From contig NW_026570227.1 of the NCBI RefSeq assembly GCF_019649055.1, positions 806,001 through 870,000 on the forward strand: a stretch of 64,000 bases of DNA, given 5' to 3'. The position numbers were made by a program, and so were the translations under genes. The DNA comes from Paramacrobiotus metropolitanus (taxonomy: Eukaryota > Tardigrada > Eutardigrada > Parachela > Macrobiotidae). Below are positions 1 through 9,624 of the stretch, piece by piece. Under the pieces are notes generated by a model. That model made no database searches. It was not told the origin of the DNA and worked only from the letters and a program-made list of their open reading frames with translations. Each line of letters opens with the position of its first letter. Position 1 is the first letter of the stretch.

Positions 1-103
1 GGACACAATGGTCACAGCATTATAGCTGAAGGATAAAGAATGGCAACAACAAGTCGCTCAGAAGAACCAAGAAGTCACAAGGCTGAATACCGAACTGCTG
101 GAG

Positions 104-2341
104 ATGACTACTACAGCACTGGCGAAGGATGACGAGTTGATTGCAATTAAGAATCAGTTGAGATCAGCCGCTAGAGAGTATCAGGAACTCGAAGGAGACG
201 TGACTCAGTTGACAGAGCACATTAAAAAGATGGAACAAGAAAACGAAAAGGTCATGCAGCAGGAGACTTTTAACCTGCACGAGCATTCTCGAAAGGTCAA
301 CTTGGAAAATTCCGATTTAAAGAGAGAGAAGGAAGAACTTCAGTTGGGAACTAAGCGATTGGAAGACGAGAACAAAGCGCTCAATATGTCGAACAAGCAC
401 AAGGATGAACAACTCCTACAATACGGAGTTAAAACAGTAACAGTGGAATCACCGCCGCCCAATTACAGTAAGGCACAGGAAACGGGCACGGGTAAAAGCT
501 TCCACTTTGAGATGCCGCTACGAACTGGCACCGGTAAAGGAAGTGTTAAAAATGAAAGAGATGGTGAAAAGGACAAAAACGACAAAGAGCCACCTTCGGA
601 AAGTTACCCGCATATGAGCCGAGGTGACCCTTCACAATTTCCCCCGCATATGGAAACGAACATCTTCATAGATGAAAGGCAAAGAGACAGACCGTCTAGC
701 CGACAAGAGCGCCCACGGAAGTCCCGTTACGGAAAAGCGAAACGAAATCAAAACGATAATGAAAGTAGCGAAGAAGAGGATGATCTGAAAGCAGAAAGGA
801 CAGCAGAGCAATTGACAAAAGCGCTCAATTCGATGGCTCGGAAAACACCCCTCATGACCTTTGACGGCAGTCGTGACACAGTGAGTGGTTGGACACGACT
901 GGTGAAAGAAACTCAAAGGACTTACCAGCTCACGGACGACCAAATCATGATCGAGATAGCCAGTGCAGTGAAAGGCCCTGCAAAAACTTGGTTTGAAGGA
1001 GAAAAGGACATCGCAGCAGAAGACGGGATTGAATACTCAATAACAGAGTGGATGGACAAATTCAAAGACGAATACGGTGATCGAGATGAAGAAGTCTTAG
1101 GCTTACGTGATGCCTATGCAAGGAAATTCGAACTCGGAAAAGAATCACTTGACCAGTATTACCAGGCGATGATGCGATTCAAAGCAAAACGGATTATCAC
1201 GGAAAAACAAGCAGTGGGTTTCCTAATTGAAGGATGCAGAGTGGACAATGAACTCTACAAGGCATTGCGCATACAGAAATGCAAGACGCCCACAGACGTG
1301 AAGGACTTCTTCCGACATTGGGCGACGGGAGAGGAAAAATACAAGGCGCCAAAAGGTCAACGTAACCAGGATTATGTGACAATCCGGTCTGGACAAGTTG
1401 AAAACGTGCCGCAACAGAGGATGACAGCGGCACCAGTCCAACAGCCAGTGGAATACCGTGTGGAAACCCCGGTCAGAGAGGTCACGGAAAAGGTGACCTT
1501 TATCGACAGTCAGACGGGGCAGCCGATAACTTATGCGATGGTAGCGGCGATAGAAGCGGCGGCTCAAGTGAGACCGGCACCCCAGAATGTAACCCCACCG
1601 GCACCACAGAATATGGCCCCTATGAATGTCGTGTTACCACAACAAGGAGGGGGTAACGGAAACTTCGGCGGAAATGGATACGGAAATGGAAACTGGAACG
1701 GAGGTCAAGGAAACTTTCAGAATCAAGGTCAAGGTCAAGGCAACTTCCAGCCAAATAGAGGAAACCAGAACTACCAGCAGAACCAAGGGTCACGAACGGA
1801 ATTTAAGTTTCAGATGATTGACGGATGGGTGGCGAACAATGTGCAGATGTGCCAGTACTGTATGTATGGCAACCATCAGACACAGGGGTGCAAATTCGCC
1901 AATACACCACCGGAACAGAATCCGAACCTGTTCGCCTTCAGGGAATGTCAACGACTGCGCGCCACAGGCGGCTGGCGCCAAGCAGTGGCGAATGGATATG
2001 ACCTGATTGCACAATGGTACCAGGCTAAGGCGAACTTCCAAAATCAACAAGGAAATGGAAACGGCAACTATGGAAATGGAAATGGCGGTGGCCAGAATGG
2101 CGGCTACGGCCGTGGTGGCTTCGGCCGCGGCGGCTTTAGAGGAAGGAACAGAGGCTATGGCCGCGGAAATTACAGAGGTGGTGGAAACGAAAGCGGAAAA
2201 TACCAACAGGGTGGTGGCCAATACAACAACGGCAATGGACAAAATCCCAACCCGGCAAATGATGTCGGAAAACAACAAGGAAATGTGCAGGGCGCGCAAC
2301 AAGGTGGAGCGCCGGTTCAGGGAAACGGGCAAGATCAGTAG
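104..2341 (+). CDS. gag: E1 Gag: coiled coil, capsid, CCHC knuckle, RGG tail
   Basis: Structural protein of the retrotransposon particle. The reading frame is open from position 26, after a TAG at 23-25, and its coiled-coil character continues to that point, so the ATG at 104 may not be the native start. Residues 1-100 form a Glu/Lys/Gln-rich coiled coil and about 100-240 are charged and disordered. About 244-408 match the retrotransposon Gag capsid domain (conserved Trp in WTRLVKE and ITEWMDKF). A zinc knuckle CX2CX4HX4C (CQYCMYGNHQTQGC) lies at about 583-596. The C-terminal part is Gly/Asn/Gln-rich with RGG repeats, typical of RNA binding. The TAG stop (2339-2341) lies inside a perfect hairpin. 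Confidence 0.9.
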   Translation: MTTTALAKDDELIAIKNQLRSAAREYQELEGDVTQLTEHIKKMEQENEKVMQQETFNLHEHSRKVNLENSDLKREKEELQLGTKRLEDENKALNMSNKHKDEQLLQYGVKTVTVESPPPNYSKAQETGTGKSFHFEMPLRTGTGKGSVKNERDGEKDKNDKEPPSESYPHMSRGDPSQFPPHMETNIFIDERQRDRPSSRQERPRKSRYGKAKRNQNDNESSEEEDDLKAERTAEQLTKALNSMARKTPLMTFDGSRDTVSGWTRLVKETQRTYQLTDDQIMIEIASAVKGPAKTWFEGEKDIAAEDGIEYSITEWMDKFKDEYGDRDEEVLGLRDAYARKFELGKESLDQYYQAMMRFKAKRIITEKQAVGFLIEGCRVDNELYKALRIQKCKTPTDVKDFFRHWATGEEKYKAPKGQRNQDYVTIRSGQVENVPQQRMTAAPVQQPVEYRVETPVREVTEKVTFIDSQTGQPITYAMVAAIEAAAQVRPAPQNVTPPAPQNMAPMNVVLPQQGGGNGNFGGNGYGNGNWNGGQGNFQNQGQGQGNFQPNRGNQNYQQNQGSRTEFKFQMIDGWVANNVQMCQYCMYGNHQTQGCKFANTPPEQNPNLFAFRECQRLRATGGWRQAVANGYDLIAQWYQAKANFQNQQGNGNGNYGNGNGGGQNGGYGRGGFGRGGFRGRNRGYGRGNYRGGGNESGKYQQGGGQYNNGNGQNPNPANDVGKQQGNVQGAQQGGAPVQGNGQDQ

Positions 2342-2362
2342 GCACCGGTGAGCCTACTGATC
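2333..2362 (+). promoter_or_regulatory. Perfect hairpin over the E1 gag stop codon
   Basis: An 11-bp perfect stem (GATCAGTAGGC at 2333-2343 with GCCTACTGATC at 2352-2362) closes an 8-nt loop. The gag TAG stop sits in the 5' arm. The -1 frame is open across this point into the next coding block. A structure at this place could act in frameshifting, readthrough or reinitiation between gag and pol. E2 has an unrelated hairpin at the same place (25691-25711). Confidence 0.7.
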
Positions 2363-2421
2363 GACCCGACCCTAAACCACCGGATAAAAGGGAAAGGTCA
2401 CCACTGCAGAATGGTACTGCA

Positions 2422-4008
2422 GTGAATGTGACCACTGCAACGGCTATAGGGATGCCGTCAGCGAAAAAGCAAAGTGGACCGGCTATATGGATGCCGCAAC
2501 CACAAAAAACGGCTAGATGGATGCCGCCACAGCAAAGAGAAACGGCTATATGGATGCCGTCATCGCAAAAAGAAAATGGAACGGTTATAAGGATACCGTC
2601 ACAGAATCAAAGGTCACCGCAGAATGGCACTGCGAGTGGAAACGTTCAAGTGGACAAAAGGTCACCGCAGAATGGTACTGCGAGTGGAAACGCGCAACGG
2701 GACCAAAGGTCACCGCAGAATGGTACTGCGAGTGGAAATTGTCGTGACGGTAGCGCGACACTGCAAAAAGTGCAGCAAAACGAAAGGTCACCGTACTGCA
2801 GCGAAGAAGTGTTAGCGCAACGACGCGCACAACGGAACGCAAAGATTAAACAGGCGCTGCTGAATCAAAAGAAACCGCAGAACGACACTGCGCAAGAAGA
2901 AAACGAGCAGCATGCGAAATTCCGAAAATTTTTGGCAGAAAACGACAAAGCGAACGAACCAAGTTGCGATTGTTACGGAGAGATAAAGCCAAAGTTCTGG
3001 AATTGTTCAGAGGACGAAGAAGAGAAGTTGATAAGGCAAAAATGGATGGAGCAGAATATCACTAACAGTAAAGATGAAAGGTCACCTTCTGTTGGAAAAG
3101 TCCAAGTGAAAGGTCAAGGAGTAAGTGTGAATGTTAAAGGTCACGGTGAAAGCGCCGTGTTAAAAGGTCAAGAAACAGACTTGACACTGCGAACAGCGCA
3201 GCAAAAGAATAGGGAACCGGCACAACAAAACTCCGACGACTCACTTGTGGATGCTGTGACATTGCAACGGAAGAAAATCTGGCGAAAAGTGGCCTACAGA
3301 CCGAATGGCAATCACGGGATGTGGGTACCCGTAACACCGAAAGCGAAGCAGAAAGCGAGAATGTCACAAGAGGATTACTGGGATATGCAACAGTTGAGAA
3401 CGCAATGTGAAAGAAAGCGATTAGGAGAGTTGGTTACCGGGAAACCAGCGCAAAACAACCCAGTCCCGGTATTCAATCCAGAGGAATATAAGAAGACATT
3501 CGCCGACTGGAATTACTCACGCAATGCTCCGCCACAGGATAAACCGCCGAATTATGGAGAAAAAGTCCCCATACAAAAGTTGACGGGCGGCGGATTTGTC
3601 ATGAAGCGCAACGAAAGGTCACAGGACTTAGCGCAAAACAAACAAAAAGGACGATCAAACGAGATGGCGCAAACGCAACAGAGTAACGCAGTCGAAAGGT
3701 CACGGGACTTATCGCAAGCACTACAGAAGGACGCTAACGACAAGTCACCAGCCCGAACAGACGGAATGTCTTCACAAATTGATCAGACGAAAACGAACAA
3801 TGAAGTGTCCGCGAAGGTGATCGAATGGATGACCGAAAAAGGATATGATATGATTACATATGAAAGGTCACCAGATGAGATGAAAGATAGTGAAGAAGAC
3901 GAATTGAAGCGAGCGGACCAAATAACAAGTGAAGTCATTGAGAAGCTGAGAGACAAACGAAATGAAAACCGTAAAGAGGACCTGATTCATCACGATAACG
4001 ATAAATGA
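2422..4008 (+). CDS. E1 gag-pro connector, low-complexity repeat protein
   Basis: An open frame of about 528 codons, in the -1 frame relative to gag and open upstream across the gag stop, so it is probably translated by frameshift rather than from its own start. I recognise no enzyme domain. It begins with WMP-type repeats and a 48-bp tandem repeat encoding RSPQNGTASGN, then becomes highly charged and disordered. ERSP, KGH and KGQ tripeptides recur because AAAGGTCA octamers are embedded in the DNA. It lies between Gag and protease, where gypsy elements normally have little sequence. It may be a spacer peptide of the polyprotein. Confidence 0.6.
   Translation: MNVTTATAIGMPSAKKQSGPAIWMPQPQKTARWMPPQQRETAIWMPSSQKENGTVIRIPSQNQRSPQNGTASGNVQVDKRSPQNGTASGNAQRDQRSPQNGTASGNCRDGSATLQKVQQNERSPYCSEEVLAQRRAQRNAKIKQALLNQKKPQNDTAQEENEQHAKFRKFLAENDKANEPSCDCYGEIKPKFWNCSEDEEEKLIRQKWMEQNITNSKDERSPSVGKVQVKGQGVSVNVKGHGESAVLKGQETDLTLRTAQQKNREPAQQNSDDSLVDAVTLQRKKIWRKVAYRPNGNHGMWVPVTPKAKQKARMSQEDYWDMQQLRTQCERKRLGELVTGKPAQNNPVPVFNPEEYKKTFADWNYSRNAPPQDKPPNYGEKVPIQKLTGGGFVMKRNERSQDLAQNKQKGRSNEMAQTQQSNAVERSRDLSQALQKDANDKSPARTDGMSSQIDQTKTNNEVSAKVIEWMTEKGYDMITYERSPDEMKDSEEDELKRADQITSEVIEKLRDKRNENRKEDLIHHDNDK
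2609..2752 (+). repeat. 48-bp tandem repeat, three units
   Basis: Three head-to-tail 48-bp units begin at 2609, 2657 and 2705, each starting with AAAGGTCACCGCAGAATGG and encoding RSPQNGTASGN. A diverged relative starts at 2393. Each unit carries one AAAGGTCA octamer. Confidence 0.9.
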
Positions 4009-4168
4009 AGTGACTAAAGGTCACGCGGATAGCACAAAAGCAAATGAGCAAGTGCAGGAAGCTGAAAAGGTCATCAGTGGTAAAATGGCTACAGAGGAGC
4101 AAACAAATAAAGAAAAGCCGCGAAAATATTACGATGTTTGAACTGACGTTCCACACAGGATTGATAAG

Positions 4169-6154
4169 TTGAGCGAAATACCGAAAGGTCATAGGACTCC
4201 AGTAAAAGGACAAGTGCTTCCCGATACGGATCCGGGACCAGTATCGCTCATCCCTGTGAAATGTAAGATTCACACATTGAAGATTCAAAACGGAAAATTG
4301 CCTAAAAGAATTGAAGCTTACACACACGAGGTGAAAGTGGGAGACATAAAGGTCAACGCAATGTTGGACACCGGCGCTGAGACGTCGCTGATCAGCAAAC
4401 CGTTCTGCGAGAAGAATGGACTTCATATGCTCCCACTACCACCAGACAGGCTGGTGAGAATAAATGGAATTAGTGGAGCGTCAGCATTCATGGTGGCGCA
4501 CTACTGTGTAGCACCAGTGACCTTAAGGAAGAAGACTAGCGAGCATTCATTTTACGTCCGACCGAAGTGTGACGACGTACAGGTGCTACTGGGATTCGAC
4601 TTCTTAGAGAAGAAGTTCGTATTAATGGATAATGAAGGCGAAGAAGAGAAAGAAGATGACCCGAAACCGATCGCCAAAGTTCAAGTCGGAAAGGTCACCG
4701 AATTCGTAAAACAGACGGGAAATGCTCAAATGGTTAATAAAACGCTAATCCTAGTACCAGAGGCACCGGGAAACGAAAAGAAAAAGATGACGCAAAAAGA
4801 ATTGTCACCATTTGAGCAGTTGCAAATGATTCAACAGGAGATTGAAAACACACTAGACCGGACAATGCTGACACAAAAGGGAAGAGAAAAGGTCATCCCA
4901 GTACCAGAGGCACCGGGAATGACGAGAGTGCAGCAGAACGAGCTTAGCCAACGGACAATCCCGGTACCAGAGGCACCGGAGAAGAAAAGTGAAAGTGGAA
5001 AGGTCAAAAAAGTCAACGAAAGGAAAAAGGAACCGCTTGCGCCAGACATGGATGAGGCGATCATATTTCTCCCGGACGGGAGAAGTATGATCGCTGATGA
5101 CTGTAAGCAAGGGGCCACAGAAAAAGATTGTGTTGAAAAAGTTATCCCAGTACCAGAGGCACAGGGAAAGAAAGATGAAAGGTCACCGGCGATAAGAGTA
5201 CCAGAGCGTACTCCGAATTTCTTCGAACCTCGATCTGCTACCCAAAATGAAAGGCTACCAGATGAAGCTAAAGAAAAAGCAACAGAACGTGAACCTCGAA
5301 AGGAACCCTTTTTTGAACCACACTCCGCTATCAATGACGAAAGGTCACCACCACTCGAAGAGATAGCCGCCACACAGAAAGAAGCGGCGGTCTCAGCGAA
5401 ACAATCGCTCGTGCCAGGCATGGAGTGGGCAAAGCCTATCCCAGTACCAGAGGCACTGGGAATAAAGACGGCTAAAGTGTGGAAGGATAAAAAGAGTGAA
5501 AGGTTACGGGTATTGAAACGAATAGCCGAAGAGGAACAGATGTTTACAAGTGAAATTCGTAACAAGGCGCTCGAACAGTTGAAAGGTCACCGAACACAAA
5601 AAGAACCAGAGGTCATCGAAATATCCTCTGAGGACAAAAGCGTGACTCCAATCGAATGTGAGGAAGATACCACAGCACAGGAAAAGGTTAAACCGCAAGC
5701 GAGTCAACGGATATTAACTTTAGACGAACGAGCCATGAGTTGTCACCACGGCTACTTTGAGGACCCGTGCAGAATACAACCACAACGGGAATGTGCAGAA
5801 TGTTGCGAGAATGCCTCCCAAGATGACCTTTCGCAATGGCCGAAATGTAATGCCGCAATAGCAGACCTTAAAGGTCATGCCCAAAAGGAAGTAAAAAGTA
5901 TCATGCGGACAAACGAAATGTGGAAACCACACATTGAGCGGTATCACTGTAACAGATACCGGACTTGGTTGTCATGCGTGAAGAGCTTCATTATCGGGAG
6001 AGGAGGATGGCTAAATCATTGGTTACAACGTGTCGAGAAAGGAATTCAAGATCCTCTCGATCCGGTAGCAACAGAAAGGAGATTTGAACGAGAGATAGAA
6101 GAGATGACCGAAGAAGGAGAAATGTGGGACGAAGCGAGAGTTGACCTTTTCTGA
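4169..6154 (+). CDS. pro: E1 aspartic protease with long repeat-rich C-terminal extension
   Basis: A retropepsin-type active site, LDTGAETSLIS, lies near residue 67 and is followed by the usual hydrophobic flap region up to VLLGFDFLE. The frame is open upstream to a TGA at 4139-4141 and beyond that back to about 4001, so the true N-terminus is probably supplied by the polyprotein. After the protease come about 450 disordered residues with at least five copies of PVPEAPG-like and two of FFEP(R/H)SA motifs, then a Cys-rich stretch near 5740-5810. The frame ends at TGA 6152-6154 and resumes in the same frame straight after it. Confidence 0.85.
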   Translation: MSEIPKGHRTPVKGQVLPDTDPGPVSLIPVKCKIHTLKIQNGKLPKRIEAYTHEVKVGDIKVNAMLDTGAETSLISKPFCEKNGLHMLPLPPDRLVRINGISGASAFMVAHYCVAPVTLRKKTSEHSFYVRPKCDDVQVLLGFDFLEKKFVLMDNEGEEEKEDDPKPIAKVQVGKVTEFVKQTGNAQMVNKTLILVPEAPGNEKKKMTQKELSPFEQLQMIQQEIENTLDRTMLTQKGREKVIPVPEAPGMTRVQQNELSQRTIPVPEAPEKKSESGKVKKVNERKKEPLAPDMDEAIIFLPDGRSMIADDCKQGATEKDCVEKVIPVPEAQGKKDERSPAIRVPERTPNFFEPRSATQNERLPDEAKEKATEREPRKEPFFEPHSAINDERSPPLEEIAATQKEAAVSAKQSLVPGMEWAKPIPVPEALGIKTAKVWKDKKSERLRVLKRIAEEEQMFTSEIRNKALEQLKGHRTQKEPEVIEISSEDKSVTPIECEEDTTAQEKVKPQASQRILTLDERAMSCHHGYFEDPCRIQPQRECAECCENASQDDLSQWPKCNAAIADLKGHAQKEVKSIMRTNEMWKPHIERYHCNRYRTWLSCVKSFIIGRGGWLNHWLQRVEKGIQDPLDPVATERRFEREIEEMTEEGEMWDEARVDLF

Positions 6155-6163
6155 GACTTTCGC

Positions 6164-8188
6164 GTGAACCACATGTATAAAGGTGAAGGGAGGACGATTA
6201 TTTTCCCGGCAGGACTTGGTACGCCTGTCTACGAATCACTCGAAGTATATTACAACGCGTTAAAAGAGGGGAACGAAGAAGTATTCCAAAAATACTGGAA
6301 TAAATTTGAAGAAGAGATCCCCAGATTTGACGTAAAAGAGATGCGAGAATTACAAGTAACCCGGAAAAGAAGGTTACCAGGATTAATGCAAAAGAAAAAG
6401 GTGAACTTTGCACTAGATCCAGATGGAGTGGACTACCCAGAACGAGGTGGCGACACATGGTGCATGTACGAAACGATTCCAGGTGATGACTGGGTCACCG
6501 AAGAACTAATGGCAAACTGCATCTTTGTTGGTCCCAAACGACCTAAAGGTTACGAAACAGTCCAACAGAATGAAGCTGACAAGGGGACTGTAGAAGAAGC
6601 GGACAAAGAGGAACCAGTTGAAGAGATAGTCGAAGGTGGATCGAACGAAACGGAAGAAAGTTCAAAGTCGGCTTTCGACATCGCACGGATGTTAACAGAT
6701 AGAGGTGAAATGTGGAAGAAGTTCAAAGAGGAAGTCGAAAGGATATCGAATGAACAACAAAACCCAGTAACTGAGGCAAAAAACGGGGAAAGGTCACTCG
6801 ATAACGGTGAGGAATGTCCGCCGGTCGAGTTGACCGAAAAGCCATTAACGAACCTCGAGAGAATAGAAAAGTCAAAATCGGACGAAGAAAGGTCAAACTC
6901 CGATCAATCAGAAAGGTCACCAACGAGAATTCGAGTAGCAAGGAGTCACCCAAGAGTCGCCGCACGAAATGGGCGAAAGGCAAAAGAAGGGGACAAACCT
7001 CTGCTCAAAAATTCGAAAGCGGAAAAACTTAGCGATTCGCGGGAAAACGAAAGTGACCTTTCATCAGAAGACGAAGGAGTTGGTGAGCGCCCACTCGAAA
7101 AGGTTGACAAAGGTCAAGCTACTGTACAGGAATATGAGAGCAGTAATTCGGATTCAGAGTGGACGAGTTCAAGTGATAACTCAACGACTTCGGAGGATTC
7201 AGGTGTAAGTGACCTTTCAGAACAAGAGGACTTACTGGATTTGGATGAAGATGACGAAGTGGATGAAGAAAAAGAAAAGGAGATTACAGTCAGAAGACTG
7301 AAAGTGGAAAAAGCTAGAATGTCAAAAGATGTGATTAAAGTTTACAGTGATCAAAGAATTAAATTGAAACCGTCAAACTGCACAAGGGTAAAGGTCAGGA
7401 TGGGAAAATATGCACCGGCCCAAAACAAGTTGATGTTTACACCGGTCCCACAAGTGGAAACTGAAGTGCAACCGTTGGCAGGAGTGACGGACCACAGAGG
7501 AAAATACTTCGAAATCGTCATTGCGAACCACAGTAGCAAATACCGCATTGTGAAGATAAATCAGCTACTCGGCTATGTTGAGCCGTATGAACATATGGAG
7601 AATGTAAAGGTCAACGCAGGGACAGTAAAAAACGTACTCGAAGACCCTGAGGTGGACGATACAACGAAAGCTGAACTGAAAAAGATAATCGAAAACTTGA
7701 AATTGGGACCTGACCTTACCCAAGAGCAGAAAAACGACGTGTATAACGCGTTCTGGGAATTTTGGAAGGTCCTACCGACATCAAAGAAACCGTATGGAGA
7801 TGTCAAAGGGGTCACTCACGTAATAGATACGGGAGATGCAAAGCCAGTTAAATGTAACCCGGCCAGAACGAGTTGGACAGGTCGTGAGTTCATAACGAAG
7901 CATATCGAGGAGATGCTAGCACAAGATGTAATTGAACCGTCAGATGCCGAATGGAGTTTTCCAGTCGTGCTGGCAGTAAAGAAAAACGGTGATGGAACAA
8001 TGGGAACCAGATTTTGTGTCAATTACATCATGCTTAATAAGTTAACGAAAAAAATTATCCGCTACCGAACCCAGATGAATTGCTCGACGCGTGCGCAGGC
8101 AATAAATATTACGGAAAAATGGACCTACAAAGTGGATTCTGGCAGATTCCAATGGATCCGGCGTCAATCAATAAGACGACCTTTGTAA
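6164..8188 (+). CDS. pol: E1 pol connector and N-terminal part of reverse transcriptase
   Basis: In frame with the protease ORF across a single TGA. The given start is GTG, so this is a polyprotein segment and not a free gene. Residues 1-400 are acidic and disordered with ERSP motifs. From about residue 440 the sequence matches the pre-RT region of E2 (LLGYVEPYE), and then the RT fingers (WSFPVVLAVKKNGDG, TRFCVNYIMLNKL). RT homology leaves this frame at a run of seven A (8048-8054) and continues in the frame of the next ORF. The last 45 codons are therefore out of frame. The break may be a mutation, a sequencing error or recoding. Confidence 0.85.
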   Translation: MNHMYKGEGRTIIFPAGLGTPVYESLEVYYNALKEGNEEVFQKYWNKFEEEIPRFDVKEMRELQVTRKRRLPGLMQKKKVNFALDPDGVDYPERGGDTWCMYETIPGDDWVTEELMANCIFVGPKRPKGYETVQQNEADKGTVEEADKEEPVEEIVEGGSNETEESSKSAFDIARMLTDRGEMWKKFKEEVERISNEQQNPVTEAKNGERSLDNGEECPPVELTEKPLTNLERIEKSKSDEERSNSDQSERSPTRIRVARSHPRVAARNGRKAKEGDKPLLKNSKAEKLSDSRENESDLSSEDEGVGERPLEKVDKGQATVQEYESSNSDSEWTSSSDNSTTSEDSGVSDLSEQEDLLDLDEDDEVDEEKEKEITVRRLKVEKARMSKDVIKVYSDQRIKLKPSNCTRVKVRMGKYAPAQNKLMFTPVPQVETEVQPLAGVTDHRGKYFEIVIANHSSKYRIVKINQLLGYVEPYEHMENVKVNAGTVKNVLEDPEVDDTTKAELKKIIENLKLGPDLTQEQKNDVYNAFWEFWKVLPTSKKPYGDVKGVTHVIDTGDAKPVKCNPARTSWTGREFITKHIEEMLAQDVIEPSDAEWSFPVVLAVKKNGDGTMGTRFCVNYIMLNKLTKKIIRYRTQMNCSTRAQAINITEKWTYKVDSGRFQWIRRQSIRRPL

Positions 8189-9489
8189 CACAAGATGGAA
8201 TGTACCGGTTTAAAAGAATGCCATTTGGAGTTTGCAACGGACCAGCAACATTCCAATTATGCATGGACAAAGTACTTTCGAAAGCGAAAAGAAAAGGATG
8301 CGTTTTCGGGTACACTGATGACGTTATCTTCGCTGGAAAAACTTGGGAAATTTTCATGCAGAATTTGAGAAATGTCTTAATGAGCTTGGTTGAAGCGGGA
8401 TTCACCATCAAACCAACTAAGTGTGAATTCGGAATGAGACAAATGGGATTCCTGGGCCATATACTCAGCGAAGATGGAATTCGAATGGATCCGGAAAAGG
8501 TCACCACGGTCTCAGAATTCAAACGGCCTCAAACAGAAAGGCAATTAAGGTCATTCCTTGGACTGGCGAATTATTATCGCAAGTTCATAATGGGATACGC
8601 ACAGAAGACTTGCCACTTGTATGAGTTGCTGAGACAAGATAAACACGTGAAAAAGGACTGGACAGCAGTACATGAGGAAGAGTTCAATAGCTTGAAAAAG
8701 TTGTTGTGTGAAGGTCCAGTACTGGCAAAGTTTGACCCAGCAAAACCGACTGTCATTGAATGCGACGCGAGCAAGGAAGGAATTGGAGCGGTACTGTCAC
8801 AAGATGGACATCCAATTGCATATGCAAGCCGCGTCCTGCATGGAGCCGAGAAAAATTACGGCGTAACGGAATGGGAATGTCTGGCAGTAGTGTTCGCTGT
8901 CAGGAAATTCAAGCCGTATATTGATTATGCGGAATTTACCGTAAGGACGGATCACCAGGCGCTGACTAACTTGCTGAGGTCAGAGACAAATAAAGTTGGG
9001 ATGAATCTGCGATTGACAAGATGGGCAATGGCATTACAAGGCCACCAGTTTAAAATTGAATACAAACCGGGAAAGTATTGTGACAACGCAGATGCGTTAT
9101 CAAGAGCACCAATCGAAGGTCCGACGTGTCATGAGGAGGAATTTGACGAGATTCCGAACTTCGACGACTACAAGAAGGAATTTGACACGAAGGAACCAGC
9201 AATTGAAATTGGACAGCTGTTTCTGCAGATGATGGAACAGAGAGAAAAACGATTAAAGGTCACTTCGGCTACGGCGAACGAGTCGGCTGAAAACGAAGCA
9301 AAAGTGAACCGAGTGAAAAGTTGGTTGCCCACCGTTAGCGACTTAAAGGTCACCGGACTTGACGCGGAATCCCAATTGCCGAATGAAAAGGTCACGGGAC
9401 TTGATGAAACAGCGGAGAATAGAGATGACCTTTGGGAAACGGACAAAGTTGCACAAGCGTTGAACGAGTGTCCGATCAGACTGCTTTGA
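8080..9489 (+). CDS. pol: E1 reverse transcriptase (palm/thumb) and RNase H
   Basis: Continues RT from the previous frame. RT landmarks are KMDLQSGFWQIPMD, MPFGVCNGPATFQ and the catalytic box YTDD (near residue 78), where most gypsy RTs have Y-V/L/I-DD. The thumb follows with FLGLANYYRKFI. RNase H of the Ty3 type covers about residues 225-345 (TVIECDASKEGIGAVL, TEWECLAVVFAVRKF, VRTDHQAL, DNADALSRAP). A linker of about 110 residues rich in KVT, absent from E2, follows and ends at TGA 9487-9489. The same frame is open again directly after this TGA into integrase. Confidence 0.9.
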   Translation: MLDACAGNKYYGKMDLQSGFWQIPMDPASINKTTFVTQDGMYRFKRMPFGVCNGPATFQLCMDKVLSKAKRKGCVFGYTDDVIFAGKTWEIFMQNLRNVLMSLVEAGFTIKPTKCEFGMRQMGFLGHILSEDGIRMDPEKVTTVSEFKRPQTERQLRSFLGLANYYRKFIMGYAQKTCHLYELLRQDKHVKKDWTAVHEEEFNSLKKLLCEGPVLAKFDPAKPTVIECDASKEGIGAVLSQDGHPIAYASRVLHGAEKNYGVTEWECLAVVFAVRKFKPYIDYAEFTVRTDHQALTNLLRSETNKVGMNLRLTRWAMALQGHQFKIEYKPGKYCDNADALSRAPIEGPTCHEEEFDEIPNFDDYKKEFDTKEPAIEIGQLFLQMMEQREKRLKVTSATANESAENEAKVNRVKSWLPTVSDLKVTGLDAESQLPNEKVTGLDETAENRDDLWETDKVAQALNECPIRLL

Positions 9490-9624
9490 TTCCCAAAACA
9501 GACGAAAAAGAGGTACAAACCGTTACCACGCTGCAAGGTCATCAAAGATTGGAATGAACTCAGTACAGCGACAGTCCGCATTGTCAACCTGCAGGGTGAC
9601 GAGGAGGATGTAGACGACTCCAAC

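Noticed and set aside
632-943. Reverse-strand ORFs inside E1 and E2
   Set aside because: They mirror strong coding on the plus strand, lack recognisable domains and follow its codon bias.
2422-7216. ERSP repeats as a protein-level repeat domain
   Set aside because: The underlying AAAGGTCA also appears in the other two frames (KGH, KVT), in reverse and in non-coding DNA, so the peptide repeat is a by-product.
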